The notes under the pieces were generated by a model. It saw only the letters and a list, made by a program, of their open reading frames with translations, had not been told where the DNA came from and did not search any database. The translations under genes and the position numbers were made by a program. From Chlamydiia bacterium (GTDB lineage: Bacteria; Chlamydiota; Chlamydiia; Chlamydiales; Simkaniaceae), in contig JAUIEV010000001.1 of the NCBI GenBank assembly GCA_030429605.1, forward strand, positions 400,380-464,379: DNA of 64,000 nt, in the 5' to 3' direction. Every line of letters begins with the position of its first letter. Position 1 is the stretch's first letter. Shown one piece after another: positions 53,950 to 62,242 of this stretch.

Positions 53950-55076
53950 ACATTCTCTCCTGGTGATACTGCTTCGTATTGACTTTGTAGAGCATGTGCA
54001 TACTCTTCTTCAAAACGGGCCACCATTGTCCGATCTGAAAACGCAGTTTCGGCTACTCGTTTTCCTTCTTGACCGAGGGTTACTCCAAGAGCAGGGGCAG
54101 AAAGAAGTCTTTCCAGGGCTTTTGCACATGCTTTGGAGGAGCCGTTTGTAAAGTGAACTCCTGTTCGCATATGTGAAACGGTTTCTTCCAGTCCAAGGAC
54201 TTTTGACGCGACAACAGGCCGCGCTCGAAGGCCTGCCTCTAAAGCAACAAGCCCGAATGCCTCGGAGCGAGATGGAACAAGAACAATTGATGCGGTATCG
54301 ATATGTGTCCAGATGTCTTCAGGTGAAACCCATCCTTTAAAAGTCACTTTATCTTGTATGTTTAGGTCTTTTGCCATTTGTTTGAGTGCATGTTTTTCTA
54401 TACCTTCTCCGAGAATCGAAAGAGTAGCATTTGGAAACGCACGTGTAATGTCTGCAAACGCTTGTATCCCAATATCAAACCCTTTTTCTCGGCTTAATCG
54501 ACCACTCATCAAAATATGCTGTTTCCGAGGTGAGCTCAATGGGAACAAAGAAGGAGGAAGTCCATTCTGAATGGTCGACAGACGGGTATGAGAAAGGCCA
54601 AAACTAAGTAGTGATGAGGTGAGTGCATGAGAGACAGTTGTTACCCCTTTGGCAGCTCTCCAAATAGACTTCCCCTGAGGGCCAATGCGCCTATCATCCT
54701 CACCAAATCCATGTACGGTAAGAATGTGTGGAAGAGAAAGAGTATTCAATACTCTCATTTGAAAAAAACTGGCAGCTTCATTCCATCCGTGGATGTTGAT
54801 AATCTCAATTCCAAGAGAGTCAATGCATGTCTTCACTTCTTGGACAAGCTGAATGACCTCCAAGATATTCTTTTTTTTGATACAGTGCGAGAAAGGGAAG
54901 TAGTAGTATGAAATTCCATCATGTCGTGCGTGCTCAGAACGTGTTGTCCAGAGTGTTTCTGAAATGACATGCACAGAGTGGCCGTTTTTTCGTAGCCCAC
55001 GAGCAAGTGTATGTACCATCGTTTCTAAGCCACCGATATTAGGACGCGCGAAGAAGGGCCACAGAAGAATGTTCAT
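53946..55076 (-). CDS. Family 4 glycosyltransferase
   Basis: The 376-residue GT-B enzyme has FFARPNIGGLETMVHTLARGLRK at its N-terminus, LMSGRLSREKGFDIGIQAFA and PSRSEAFGLVALEAGLRARPVVAS. It is a paralogue of the next gene downstream, sharing gene order and design, so tandem duplication is probable. Start and preceding stop overlap as ATGA. Confidence 0.9.
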   Translation of the reverse strand: MNILLWPFFARPNIGGLETMVHTLARGLRKNGHSVHVISETLWTTRSEHARHDGISYYYFPFSHCIKKKNILEVIQLVQEVKTCIDSLGIEIINIHGWNEAASFFQMRVLNTLSLPHILTVHGFGEDDRRIGPQGKSIWRAAKGVTTVSHALTSSLLSFGLSHTRLSTIQNGLPPSLFPLSSPRKQHILMSGRLSREKGFDIGIQAFADITRAFPNATLSILGEGIEKHALKQMAKDLNIQDKVTFKGWVSPEDIWTHIDTASIVLVPSRSEAFGLVALEAGLRARPVVASKVLGLEETVSHMRTGVHFTNGSSKACAKALERLLSAPALGVTLGQEGKRVAETAFSDRTMVARFEEEYAHALQSQYEAVSPGENV

Positions 55077-56086
55077 TGGAGAAAATCCTTGATGTATTCT
55101 GCATTTTGCTCCAAGTCATACGAGAGTGCGAGAGAGTAGGTTGGAATAGCTTCAACGATGCTCCTTAAGAGCGCAATCGAGTCTGAGTGATAAAAAGGGA
55201 GTTGGTGGATAGTACTCATCATAAGATCTCGTAAAGCATCTTCTTTTGATTGCTCTGTATGCATCGGAGTATCTCTTGAAGAACGATGAAGTGAAAAAAT
55301 AGCTTTTAGTGGTGCTTTAGATGCAGTTTTCGCAAAGTACAACTCGTTGTACATATACAGCCCCTTCTGTTCAGTAGCACCGTTTTTTCTTAATGGAACA
55401 AGCGAAGGAAATCTTTTTTCTGTCTGCTTTTCTAGCTTTGCACTTTGGTAGATTGAATATACACATGGCTGATGGCCCGGGGAGACAAGGCAGTAATCTT
55501 CTCCAAGCCCTTTGAGTCCAGCTTCTAAACAGGCGAGTGTTGTTGTGCTTTTCCCACTTCCTCCTTTTCCTGTTAGCAAAACGGCCTCACTTGAGCCCAT
55601 AATAGCTGCTGTATGTGTCAATTGCATGCCTTCTTTTCGTGCAATACTGTGTATGATTGCTTGAAGAGGTGAGCCAGAAGCCCACCATTGAAGGTCTTCA
55701 GCGCTTCGAGTAATGTAGAATGCGCGCTTCTCTATCAGATCGATTGCACTTAGGGCCATATTTTCAATATCAAACTGAAAGGAAAATCGTCCGTCAGTTG
55801 TTCCTTTCATTCCGTTTTTGTGGATGAGCTCCCAGTCTATTTCAGGAAGTGCACATGGAAGCTCATCCATGGATATCAGATGAACAGTGTATGCTGATTG
55901 AGTGCATCCCTTGCTGAGGAGATGGGCAAAGGCAGGCAGGAGCGCTTTTTCGAGCAACCTACTATACGAGATGAGAGCCAACTGCGTTGATCCCAATCGT
56001 AGCGAATATTCTTGCTGGATTGTTCCTTCAAAAATAAGGGATGAGAGTGAGGAGAAAATCTCCTCAAGAGATGATTTCGTGCGCAT
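55073..56086 (-). CDS. HPr kinase-like (HprK-related) P-loop protein
   Basis: The 337-residue protein has an HprK-type P-loop (GKGGSGKST at 173-181), GLGEDYCLVS and VYSIYQSAKL, the pattern of HprK-related kinases found beside PqqD-like proteins and in lasso peptide clusters (PadeK-type). The first about 130 residues are a divergent N-terminal domain. A canonical HPr is not expected to be the substrate. It lies between the PqqD-like gene and the GT4 pair, with a four-base overlap on the GT4 side. Confidence 0.78.
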   Translation of the reverse strand: MRTKSSLEEIFSSLSSLIFEGTIQQEYSLRLGSTQLALISYSRLLEKALLPAFAHLLSKGCTQSAYTVHLISMDELPCALPEIDWELIHKNGMKGTTDGRFSFQFDIENMALSAIDLIEKRAFYITRSAEDLQWWASGSPLQAIIHSIARKEGMQLTHTAAIMGSSEAVLLTGKGGSGKSTTTLACLEAGLKGLGEDYCLVSPGHQPCVYSIYQSAKLEKQTEKRFPSLVPLRKNGATEQKGLYMYNELYFAKTASKAPLKAIFSLHRSSRDTPMHTEQSKEDALRDLMMSTIHQLPFYHSDSIALLRSIVEAIPTYSLALSYDLEQNAEYIKDFLQ

Positions 56087-56088
56087 GT

Positions 56089-56499
56089 TTATGCCTTGCT
56101 AGGCCACCCTTGCTCATCAACTTCATGTATTGGGTCAAGCATCAGGAGGTCTTTCATTTCTTCATATTTTTCGAAGAGCGGAGGTGAAAAAAGAGAAGGA
56201 AGCTCAACCTCTATCTGCGTGTTGGTTGTCGTGTCATCATGTTTTTGAATGAGATGTTCTTTTTCAAGGGTGTGGATGAATGATTGAATAGCAGATGCAT
56301 CAACAGATGCTGTACTTTCTGTAAATGCGTCGAGTATACGTTGTTCATTGAATCCTTTGAGTATAAGCTGCCAAATCTGTACACCTGTCTCTCTGAGGCT
56401 GAAATAGATCCCTGAATCAAGGTCTGCAATGATGACTTCATTATCGAGTAGTTCGTGGATAATACTTGATTTTGCAACTGTATACATACGGTTCCTCAA
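56089..56499 (-). CDS. PqqD-like peptide-binding protein
   Basis: The 136-residue protein has the PqqD core: DNEVIIADLDSGIYFSLRETGVQIWQLILKG followed by a helix and LEKEHLIQ. PqqD-family domains bind RiPP precursor leaders; here the C-terminal extension (about 85-136) is acidic and unlike PqqD. It is the first gene of the operon, next to the HprK-like gene, as in systems annotated as HPr-rel-A. No precursor peptide is visible nearby. Confidence 0.72.
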   Translation of the reverse strand: MRNRMYTVAKSSIIHELLDNEVIIADLDSGIYFSLRETGVQIWQLILKGFNEQRILDAFTESTASVDASAIQSFIHTLEKEHLIQKHDDTTTNTQIEVELPSLFSPPLFEKYEEMKDLLMLDPIHEVDEQGWPSKA

Positions 56500-56617
56500 A
56501 CGTGTTTTTTGAGAGTTGTAGTGGGAGTCCTCTATTTTTGTAAATATTTTCTCTAGGAGATTTTTTTACATGTGTGGTAGGTTGACCAACTTTTCATGTA
56601 CTAAGTAGAAATGAGTT

Positions 56618-58039
56618 ATGCGGTTCTTTTACCTTCTCTTTTGTTCAAGTCTTCTTTTTTCAGTTGATAAAGCGGTCGATCCAGATGAGGTCGTTTCTGC
56701 GTGTGAAGCGATTGAGGCGAAGCCTCATTTTAAAATGGTACGAAATATCCTCAGTCAAAACTCTGTAGGAAATGTATCGAGAAACTGGGATCTTATTCGC
56801 AACGTTGATCATACATTTTCTTGTGAGATTGAGCCTGATTTACTTGCAACTAATCAAAAAATGACCGGTCGTTGCTGGATGTTTGCAGGGTTAAATGCAC
56901 TTCGCATCCCGTTTGCAAAAAAACATAAGTTACTCGATTTTGAATTTTCAGAGAGCTACCTCTTTTTTTATGATAAAATAGAACAGGCTAATCTGTTTTT
57001 AGAGCAGATGATATCGCTTGGTTCTGATAAAAAAATATCTCCTCTTTTACGAGGGACTTTACAAATGCCTGTCCAAGATGGGAACTTTATTTCATCTTTT
57101 TTTGCGCTTGTTGAAAAGTATGGCCTTGTACCGAAATCGGTGTACCCAGAGTCAGCAGCGTGTTTTCATTCGGGCGTCTTAAATAGAATTTTGAAGATGA
57201 AGCTCCTAAAGGGAGCGCAGAGAATACGCAGTCATTTTCTTTCTCAGGGAACAGAAAAAGAAGCGAGAAACATAAAAAAAGATGTCATGAGGGATGTGTA
57301 CAAAATTATGGTTGTGCACATGGGAACTCCGCCGAAACACTTCACATGGAGTTACTCTGATTTTGAAGGAACGTTTCACAGGCATGAAAAGGTTACTCCA
57401 AAGCAATTTTCAAAGGAATACGTTGGAGCATCATTTGAAGACTACGTCATTTTATTCCATTTTGATCATCCTGACTTTCCGATGTTTCAAAAATATGCCG
57501 TCAAAAACTTGACAACCGTCCTCGGGAAAAAGCCATATACTGTTCTCAATGTTCCAATTGCAACAATGAAATCGGCTGTAAAGAAATCAATCAAAGAAGA
57601 AAAAAAGCCGGTTATATTCGCAGCAGATATATTTACTGTTGATCCAGAAACCGGAATACTAGATCCACATCTTTTTGACTTTCAGCCACTATATGATGTC
57701 GACTTTTCAATGAGTAGAAAAGACAAATACATGCTCTCTCTTTCAAATCCAAACCATGAAATGCTCTTAACCGGGCTGGATGAAGTGGATGGAAAGGTTA
57801 CAAAATGGAAGGTGGAAAATAGCTGGGGAATAGACGTTGGCAACAGAGGGTGTTTTGTTATGACCAATGATTGGTTTTCAGAGTATGTCTACGAAGTCGT
57901 TGTGCCAAAGGCTGTTTTAGGTGAAAAGATGCGAAAAGCACTCTCTCAGAAAGCTCGAGAGATCGAAGCTGAAGATTTCTTCGAACCTGTTTTCGGTGCA
58001 GCTCAAGATACGCGCCTTATTTCTGAAGAACGAATGTAG
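56618..58039 (+). CDS. Exported bleomycin hydrolase-like (C1B) cysteine peptidase
   Basis: The 473-residue protein is a PepC/bleomycin-hydrolase-type papain enzyme. The catalytic residues are C86 (MTGRCWMFAGLNALR, with oxyanion Q80), H380 (NPNHEMLLTG) and N401 (VENSWGIDVGNRGCFVM). Unlike cytosolic PepC it starts with a signal peptide (RFFYLLFCSSLLFSVD). It is about the usual C1B length. Divergent from the PqqD-like gene by 118 bases, it is convergent with a GT4 gene four bases away. A role in periplasm or host is inferred. Confidence 0.85.
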   Translation: MRFFYLLFCSSLLFSVDKAVDPDEVVSACEAIEAKPHFKMVRNILSQNSVGNVSRNWDLIRNVDHTFSCEIEPDLLATNQKMTGRCWMFAGLNALRIPFAKKHKLLDFEFSESYLFFYDKIEQANLFLEQMISLGSDKKISPLLRGTLQMPVQDGNFISSFFALVEKYGLVPKSVYPESAACFHSGVLNRILKMKLLKGAQRIRSHFLSQGTEKEARNIKKDVMRDVYKIMVVHMGTPPKHFTWSYSDFEGTFHRHEKVTPKQFSKEYVGASFEDYVILFHFDHPDFPMFQKYAVKNLTTVLGKKPYTVLNVPIATMKSAVKKSIKEEKKPVIFAADIFTVDPETGILDPHLFDFQPLYDVDFSMSRKDKYMLSLSNPNHEMLLTGLDEVDGKVTKWKVENSWGIDVGNRGCFVMTNDWFSEYVYEVVVPKAVLGEKMRKALSQKAREIEAEDFFEPVFGAAQDTRLISEERM

Positions 58040-58043
58040 AAAT

Positions 58044-59156
58044 TTATATGGTGTACTGGACAGAAGATTCAGTGCACTGAGATACAAAGGCAGAAAACTC
58101 GGCGTGAAACCGCTCTTTTGAAAAAAACGAAGCGTGTTGTGCAATCTGTTCTGCATCAAAGGTGCGTGTTTCAAAATACGAAATTGCCTCAATCAGAGAA
58201 TCAACTGTTTGTTTGTGGAAATGAATACCTGTGATTTCATGAAGCACCGTTTCCTTCGTGCCTCCTTGGCCGAGTGCTATAACGGGTGTGCCGCAACTTT
58301 GCGCTTCAACTGGGAGGATCCCAAAATCTTCGACCGCAGCAAAAAGAAAAGCGCGAGCGTGTTGAATATATTTTTCCATCACTTCATTGGTGACAAACCC
58401 TAGAAATTCAACATTCGGGGGAGCGTTTCTCTTTAAAGCTGGGAGCATTTCACCATCTCCTAAAACAATGAGTTTTTTTTGAGGAAGAAACCGAAATGCT
58501 TCGACAATGAGGTCGATGTTTTTATATGGAACAAGGCGTGATGCAGTGACATAGTAGTCTTCTTTCGTCGCAACAAAAGAAAAGCGATCCGTCTCAACAG
58601 GTGGATAGATGACAGTAGCCTCTCTTCCATAGGTCTTTTTGATCCGTTTTGCAATAAATTCTGAATTCGCAATAAAGTGATCTACACGAAACGTTGAAGA
58701 ACTATCCCACAGACGTAGTCTATGTAAAAGAAGCTGCGCAATCCATCCTTTGATTCCACGCACAAGACGAGCTTTTTGTATGTATGAATGATACAAATCC
58801 CATGCATACCGCATTGGGCTATGGCAATAACAAATATGTGTTTGTGCATGGTGTGTAAGGACACCTTTGGCAACACAGTGAGAAGAGCTCAGTATAAGGT
58901 CATACTCTGAGAGGTCAAATTGCTCTATAGCAAGAGGAAACAATGGAAGATACTGCTTAAAAAGTCGGCGATTGAAGGGAAGCTGTTCGATAAAGGAGGT
59001 GTGCACAGCGTCAAAGGGTATGCCGTATTGAGTCGCGATTGATTTTTTAGCAGATAGAGTAAAGACATCTCCCGGAAAAAGTGCGTAGATTTCTTGAAGG
59101 ACTTGTTCTGCCCCTCCGTAAGAGGTCAGCCAGTCGTGAACGAGTGCAGTTTTCAT
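58044..59156 (-). CDS. Family 4 glycosyltransferase
   Basis: The 370-residue GT4 enzyme has VHDWLTSYGGAEQVLQEI at its start, ITASRLVPYKNIDLIVEAF (seen as VTASRLVPYKN), FLGFVTNEVMEKYIQHARAF and VEAQSCGTPVIALGQGG. The DWLTSYGGAE start is typical of mannosyl/rhamnosyltransferases of the WbaZ/WcaI kind. It is a single transcription unit and separate from the minus-strand operon. The 197 bases between it and the F-box gene hold that gene's promoter only. Confidence 0.88.
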   Translation of the reverse strand: MKTALVHDWLTSYGGAEQVLQEIYALFPGDVFTLSAKKSIATQYGIPFDAVHTSFIEQLPFNRRLFKQYLPLFPLAIEQFDLSEYDLILSSSHCVAKGVLTHHAQTHICYCHSPMRYAWDLYHSYIQKARLVRGIKGWIAQLLLHRLRLWDSSSTFRVDHFIANSEFIAKRIKKTYGREATVIYPPVETDRFSFVATKEDYYVTASRLVPYKNIDLIVEAFRFLPQKKLIVLGDGEMLPALKRNAPPNVEFLGFVTNEVMEKYIQHARAFLFAAVEDFGILPVEAQSCGTPVIALGQGGTKETVLHEITGIHFHKQTVDSLIEAISYFETRTFDAEQIAQHASFFSKERFHAEFSAFVSQCTESSVQYTI

Positions 59157-59313
59157 CCTACGCAGTATTTCACGGAAGCAAAAAAATACACAAGTTCATT
59201 TCAAAGCCTCTAAGTCATTAAACAGCAAGTAAATACGATTTTTTGTTCTCTAACCAGCGTATTTATAGATATTTACGGATTAAAAAAATTACTTTATAAA
59301 AGAGTGGTTTGCA

Positions 59314-59322
59314 TGGTATAAT
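59314..59322 (+). promoter_or_regulatory. Extended -10 promoter of the F-box gene
   Basis: A consensus TATAAT (59317-59322) is preceded by TGG as an extended -10 element. The -35 is weak (TTTATA, 59293-59298, 18-base spacing). The TATAATAGT sequence is shared with the promoter at 60608 for the next gene. Confidence 0.55.
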
Positions 59323-59353
59323 AGTCGTATAAACAAAGAGAAAAGGGGAAAAA

Positions 59354-60457
59354 ATGGCAGTTTCATCAACATCTTCAGTATCAGTTGCTCTACGTACGCA
59401 CACAGAAGCTTCGCTAGAAAGTATTCCGAAAGGGGTTATTGGGAACGTGTTGTCATTTCTTCCAACGCATGATGTTCAGCGTGTTGCAAGTACTTCGAAG
59501 GAATTTTCAAAAGTGGCAATTGATCATGCAGGTACGCAGCTTAAAGTTTTTATGAGAGATATTCATGCAGAATTGCATGCAGAGAGAGAAAGTGAGCGAA
59601 AAGAGGCCCTTCGTGAAGTCATGGATTCAATGGATGGCGCCTTTCCTCATCTGCTCGCTGTGAAAGAGTATAGCATAGGGGTAACAAATCGTATTGTTTC
59701 AGCTTTGAGAGGCATGACAGAAACAGAAGTTGGAGCTTTAGAAGAAAAAGTAACGACACCTCAACAATGTAAAAATATCTGGTTTGTTCTGAAAAACTGT
59801 GCGAGAGTAGATCTTGCTCGTGCACTCCCTGATGCTTCAGAAAAAGACATCGCATTGCAACAGATAGCCTGTTCTTTTCTTCTTGCAGGTGAGTATGAAA
59901 GAGCCTATGAGGTCGCGACTGAGATAGAGGATCCAGACTGCCAAGAAGCAGCATACCTTGAGGTGAGTATTGCCTTTTCAAAAACAGGAAAGCCAGAGAT
60001 TGGAAAAATGGTTGCAGATGAGATTTCGCAGTGTGATCTTAAGGATGCCGCACTCTTCCATATCTTCCATTCCTTAGTTGAAAAAGGAAACCTAAAATGT
60101 GCTGAACGTATTCCGGGTGAAATGACAGAAAGACGACAACAAGAAGAAATGCTTTGCAATCTGAGTGCAGCCTATCTGAAAGATGGAAATCTACAGAAAG
60201 CACGTCATGTAGCACACAGGATCCCTAATGAAGTGCGATCTGGGCTCGCTCTTCAAGACATCAGTAGGGCATACTTGTTCCAAGGAGACATTGTTACAGC
60301 ACACAAAATAGCGAATGAAATTGAGGACTCGCTGAGCCGAGATCAAATACTTTCTCTGATAAGCGCAACATACATGCGGATGGGTGATATAGACTCTGCA
60401 GAAGATGTTGCCTACCAGATTGAAGATGAAGACCTTCGAGAGGAAGCGCTCTCATAA
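59354..60457 (+). CDS. F-box protein with TPR-like repeats (candidate secreted effector)
   Basis: The 367-residue protein has a Ser/Thr-rich N-terminus and an F-box-like motif at about 20-55 (LESIPKGVIGNVLSFLPTHDVQRVASTSKEFSKVA), a eukaryotic Skp1-binding module. Residues about 155-367 form six or so helical repeats of about 33 residues with A-xx-YL-xx-G-xx-xx-A-xx-VA-xx-I and D-xx-xx-L spacing, the TPR type. No signal peptide. A host ubiquitin-ligase adaptor delivered by type III secretion is likely by analogy with other chlamydial F-box proteins. It is the first of a same-strand family. Confidence 0.75.
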   Translation: MAVSSTSSVSVALRTHTEASLESIPKGVIGNVLSFLPTHDVQRVASTSKEFSKVAIDHAGTQLKVFMRDIHAELHAERESERKEALREVMDSMDGAFPHLLAVKEYSIGVTNRIVSALRGMTETEVGALEEKVTTPQQCKNIWFVLKNCARVDLARALPDASEKDIALQQIACSFLLAGEYERAYEVATEIEDPDCQEAAYLEVSIAFSKTGKPEIGKMVADEISQCDLKDAALFHIFHSLVEKGNLKCAERIPGEMTERRQQEEMLCNLSAAYLKDGNLQKARHVAHRIPNEVRSGLALQDISRAYLFQGDIVTAHKIANEIEDSLSRDQILSLISATYMRMGDIDSAEDVAYQIEDEDLREEALS

Positions 60458-60469
60458 AACTATTGTTCT

Positions 60470-60524
60470 GCGAAAGGATTTCTCTCTGCATTCACTCAGA
60501 ATCCTTTCGCGCGCACTCATTTTT
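60470..60524 (+). terminator. Hairpin terminator after the F-box gene
   Basis: GCGAAAGGATT (60470-60480) pairs perfectly with AATCCTTTCGC (60500-60510) across a 19-base loop, and a T5 run follows at 60520-60524. Confidence 0.6.
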
Positions 60525-60604
60525 ACAAAAAAAACAAACTGAATTATTAATTATACATTTTTTGAAATAAGTTTATATTTTTTATTTTAATAATAAAAAA
60601 TATT

Positions 60605-60613
60605 TGATATAAT
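60605..60613 (+). promoter_or_regulatory. Extended -10 promoter of the second repeat protein
   Basis: TATAAT (60608-60613) is preceded by TGA and lies 24 bases before the start codon. No clear -35 is present in the surrounding AT-rich sequence. Confidence 0.5.
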
Positions 60614-60637
60614 AGTTGATATAAAAAAAGGATTTTT

Positions 60638-62134
60638 ATGGCAGCAACGTTATATTTTGGACCAAGTTCTTCTAGCTCAAGTAGTACACAATTGGTAGAA
60701 GCTGAAAGCGCCCCGACGAGTGGATTAGTACGATCAAAAAGCGTTTCAAACCTTCTTGAAGCAGCTACAGGCACGGCTGCCTTGTCAATGGACTCGAGGA
60801 CGGTGGCACAACTCGATGACAGGCAAAGTAGAAGGTGTCTCAAAGAGTTTGTTTCCTCAATAACTTCTGAGCTTAAGGGTAGAGTAACGGCTTCCCAATA
60901 TGAGGCATTAGAAAGCATTGAAGCATCATTGGCTAGCCGCCCAACAGATCTCCATGGCGTGAAAGAGTACGCACAATCTATAAAAAATCAACTTATTGAT
61001 ATCCTCCGTGGAATAGATGAAAAAACAATCTCTTCTCTTAAAGCAACGATTCCTCTTCCACGGTTTTGTGAAAACCTGTGGGATATACTGAAAGCATATA
61101 GAAAAAATACCCTTGTTCAATCTAGGTTGACGAAGGTTATTCTTGATGTCTGCTATCCTCTTGTAACGGAGTCAGGCGAAATAGAAAGAGCTAGGGATAT
61201 AGCAGTTGATTTTATCGAAAAAAAAGAAGCTTTGGATGTCGTCGCGTCACATTTACGTGATAGACAGTCGGCACGTATGCCGAGTGCAACTAAGTGGAGC
61301 GTAGAAGAATTTCTTTTGCATATGTGCCTTGAATTAGTGAGAGCGAATGATGTTCAAGGGGCAGAACGCGTTGCCCGTGAAATTGCGCCAAGTGCTGCCA
61401 GGGATCGATCATTTACAGAAGTATGTTCTGCCTATCTTGAAATGGGTGACATAGAAAAAGCAATCGCTATCGTACATGAGATGCCTCGTAGTGATGAGCA
61501 TGATCGCGCACTGGAGAATGTCTGCAGGCATCTGATTGAGGCAGGTGATGCGCCACGAGCAGTTGAAGAAGCAAGCAGATTCTCACAGGAAGATATAGCT
61601 TTAAGGGCTGTGGGAAGCCTTCTTCACAACAATGAACCGGAATGCGCCCTCTCATTGATTCGTAAAATGTCTTGCATTCCATTGAAACAAAAAGGTTTTG
61701 CCCATGTTGTGGAATTGTATTTAGAGAGGGGAGAGGTCGACAAGGCGCATTTAATTGTAAAAGAAATCACTGGAATCAGCAGAAAAGTACGCCTTTTAGA
61801 ATCAATCTGTTCATTTCACATACGGTCCGGGAATCTAGAAAATGCAGCAAAAATCGTACAAGAAGTGAGCTGCCGATATAGTCGAGCATCTATGCATGAA
61901 CAGCTCTTCAGAGCCCACCTCGATCGAGGAGAGTATAGTATGGCGATTGAATATGCAAAAAAACAAATTTGGATAAGAGATCAAGCAACTCAGCTACATG
62001 AAGTGTGTATCAGATTCCTTTCAGAGAACAACTATGAAGGAGCGCTTGATGTTGCTCGTGATATCCCCTCTCCATCTCATAGAAGAGAAGCATTTATAGC
62101 AATTAATGTGTGGAACGAAAGAAGGAAAAAATAG
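60638..62134 (+). CDS. TPR-like helical repeat protein, paralogue 2
   Basis: The 498-residue protein starts with ATLYFGP and a run of seven Ser, typical of unstructured N-terminal secretion signals in chlamydial effectors. No F-box is seen. A region at about 65-160 resembles the segment after the F-box in the previous protein (HGVKEYAQSIKNQLIDILRGIDEKTI versus HLLAVKEYSIGVTNRIVSALRGMTETEV). Residues about 225-490 are helical repeats of about 35 residues (AYLEMGDIEKAIAIVHEMPRSDEHDRAL and similar). Transcribed separately from its own promoter. Confidence 0.7.
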   Translation: MAATLYFGPSSSSSSSTQLVEAESAPTSGLVRSKSVSNLLEAATGTAALSMDSRTVAQLDDRQSRRCLKEFVSSITSELKGRVTASQYEALESIEASLASRPTDLHGVKEYAQSIKNQLIDILRGIDEKTISSLKATIPLPRFCENLWDILKAYRKNTLVQSRLTKVILDVCYPLVTESGEIERARDIAVDFIEKKEALDVVASHLRDRQSARMPSATKWSVEEFLLHMCLELVRANDVQGAERVAREIAPSAARDRSFTEVCSAYLEMGDIEKAIAIVHEMPRSDEHDRALENVCRHLIEAGDAPRAVEEASRFSQEDIALRAVGSLLHNNEPECALSLIRKMSCIPLKQKGFAHVVELYLERGEVDKAHLIVKEITGISRKVRLLESICSFHIRSGNLENAAKIVQEVSCRYSRASMHEQLFRAHLDRGEYSMAIEYAKKQIWIRDQATQLHEVCIRFLSENNYEGALDVARDIPSPSHRREAFIAINVWNERRKK

Positions 62135-62171
62135 TTAATAACTTTTGGATTATCATCCATTAGATGCATGC

Positions 62172-62221
62172 TTTTATAAAGAATTGACTTTTTTCAATCA
62201 AAAAGGCAATTCTTTATAAAA
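62172..62221. repeat. Perfect 15-bp inverted repeat between repeat-protein genes
   Basis: TTTTATAAAGAATTG (62172-62186) and CAATTCTTTATAAAA (62207-62221) are perfectly complementary across a 20-base loop. It lies in the 108-base gap before the third family member. It may be a bidirectional regulatory hairpin or operator; it lacks a GC-rich stem. Confidence 0.5.
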
Positions 62222-62242
62222 AATTTGCATTGAGGACGTATT

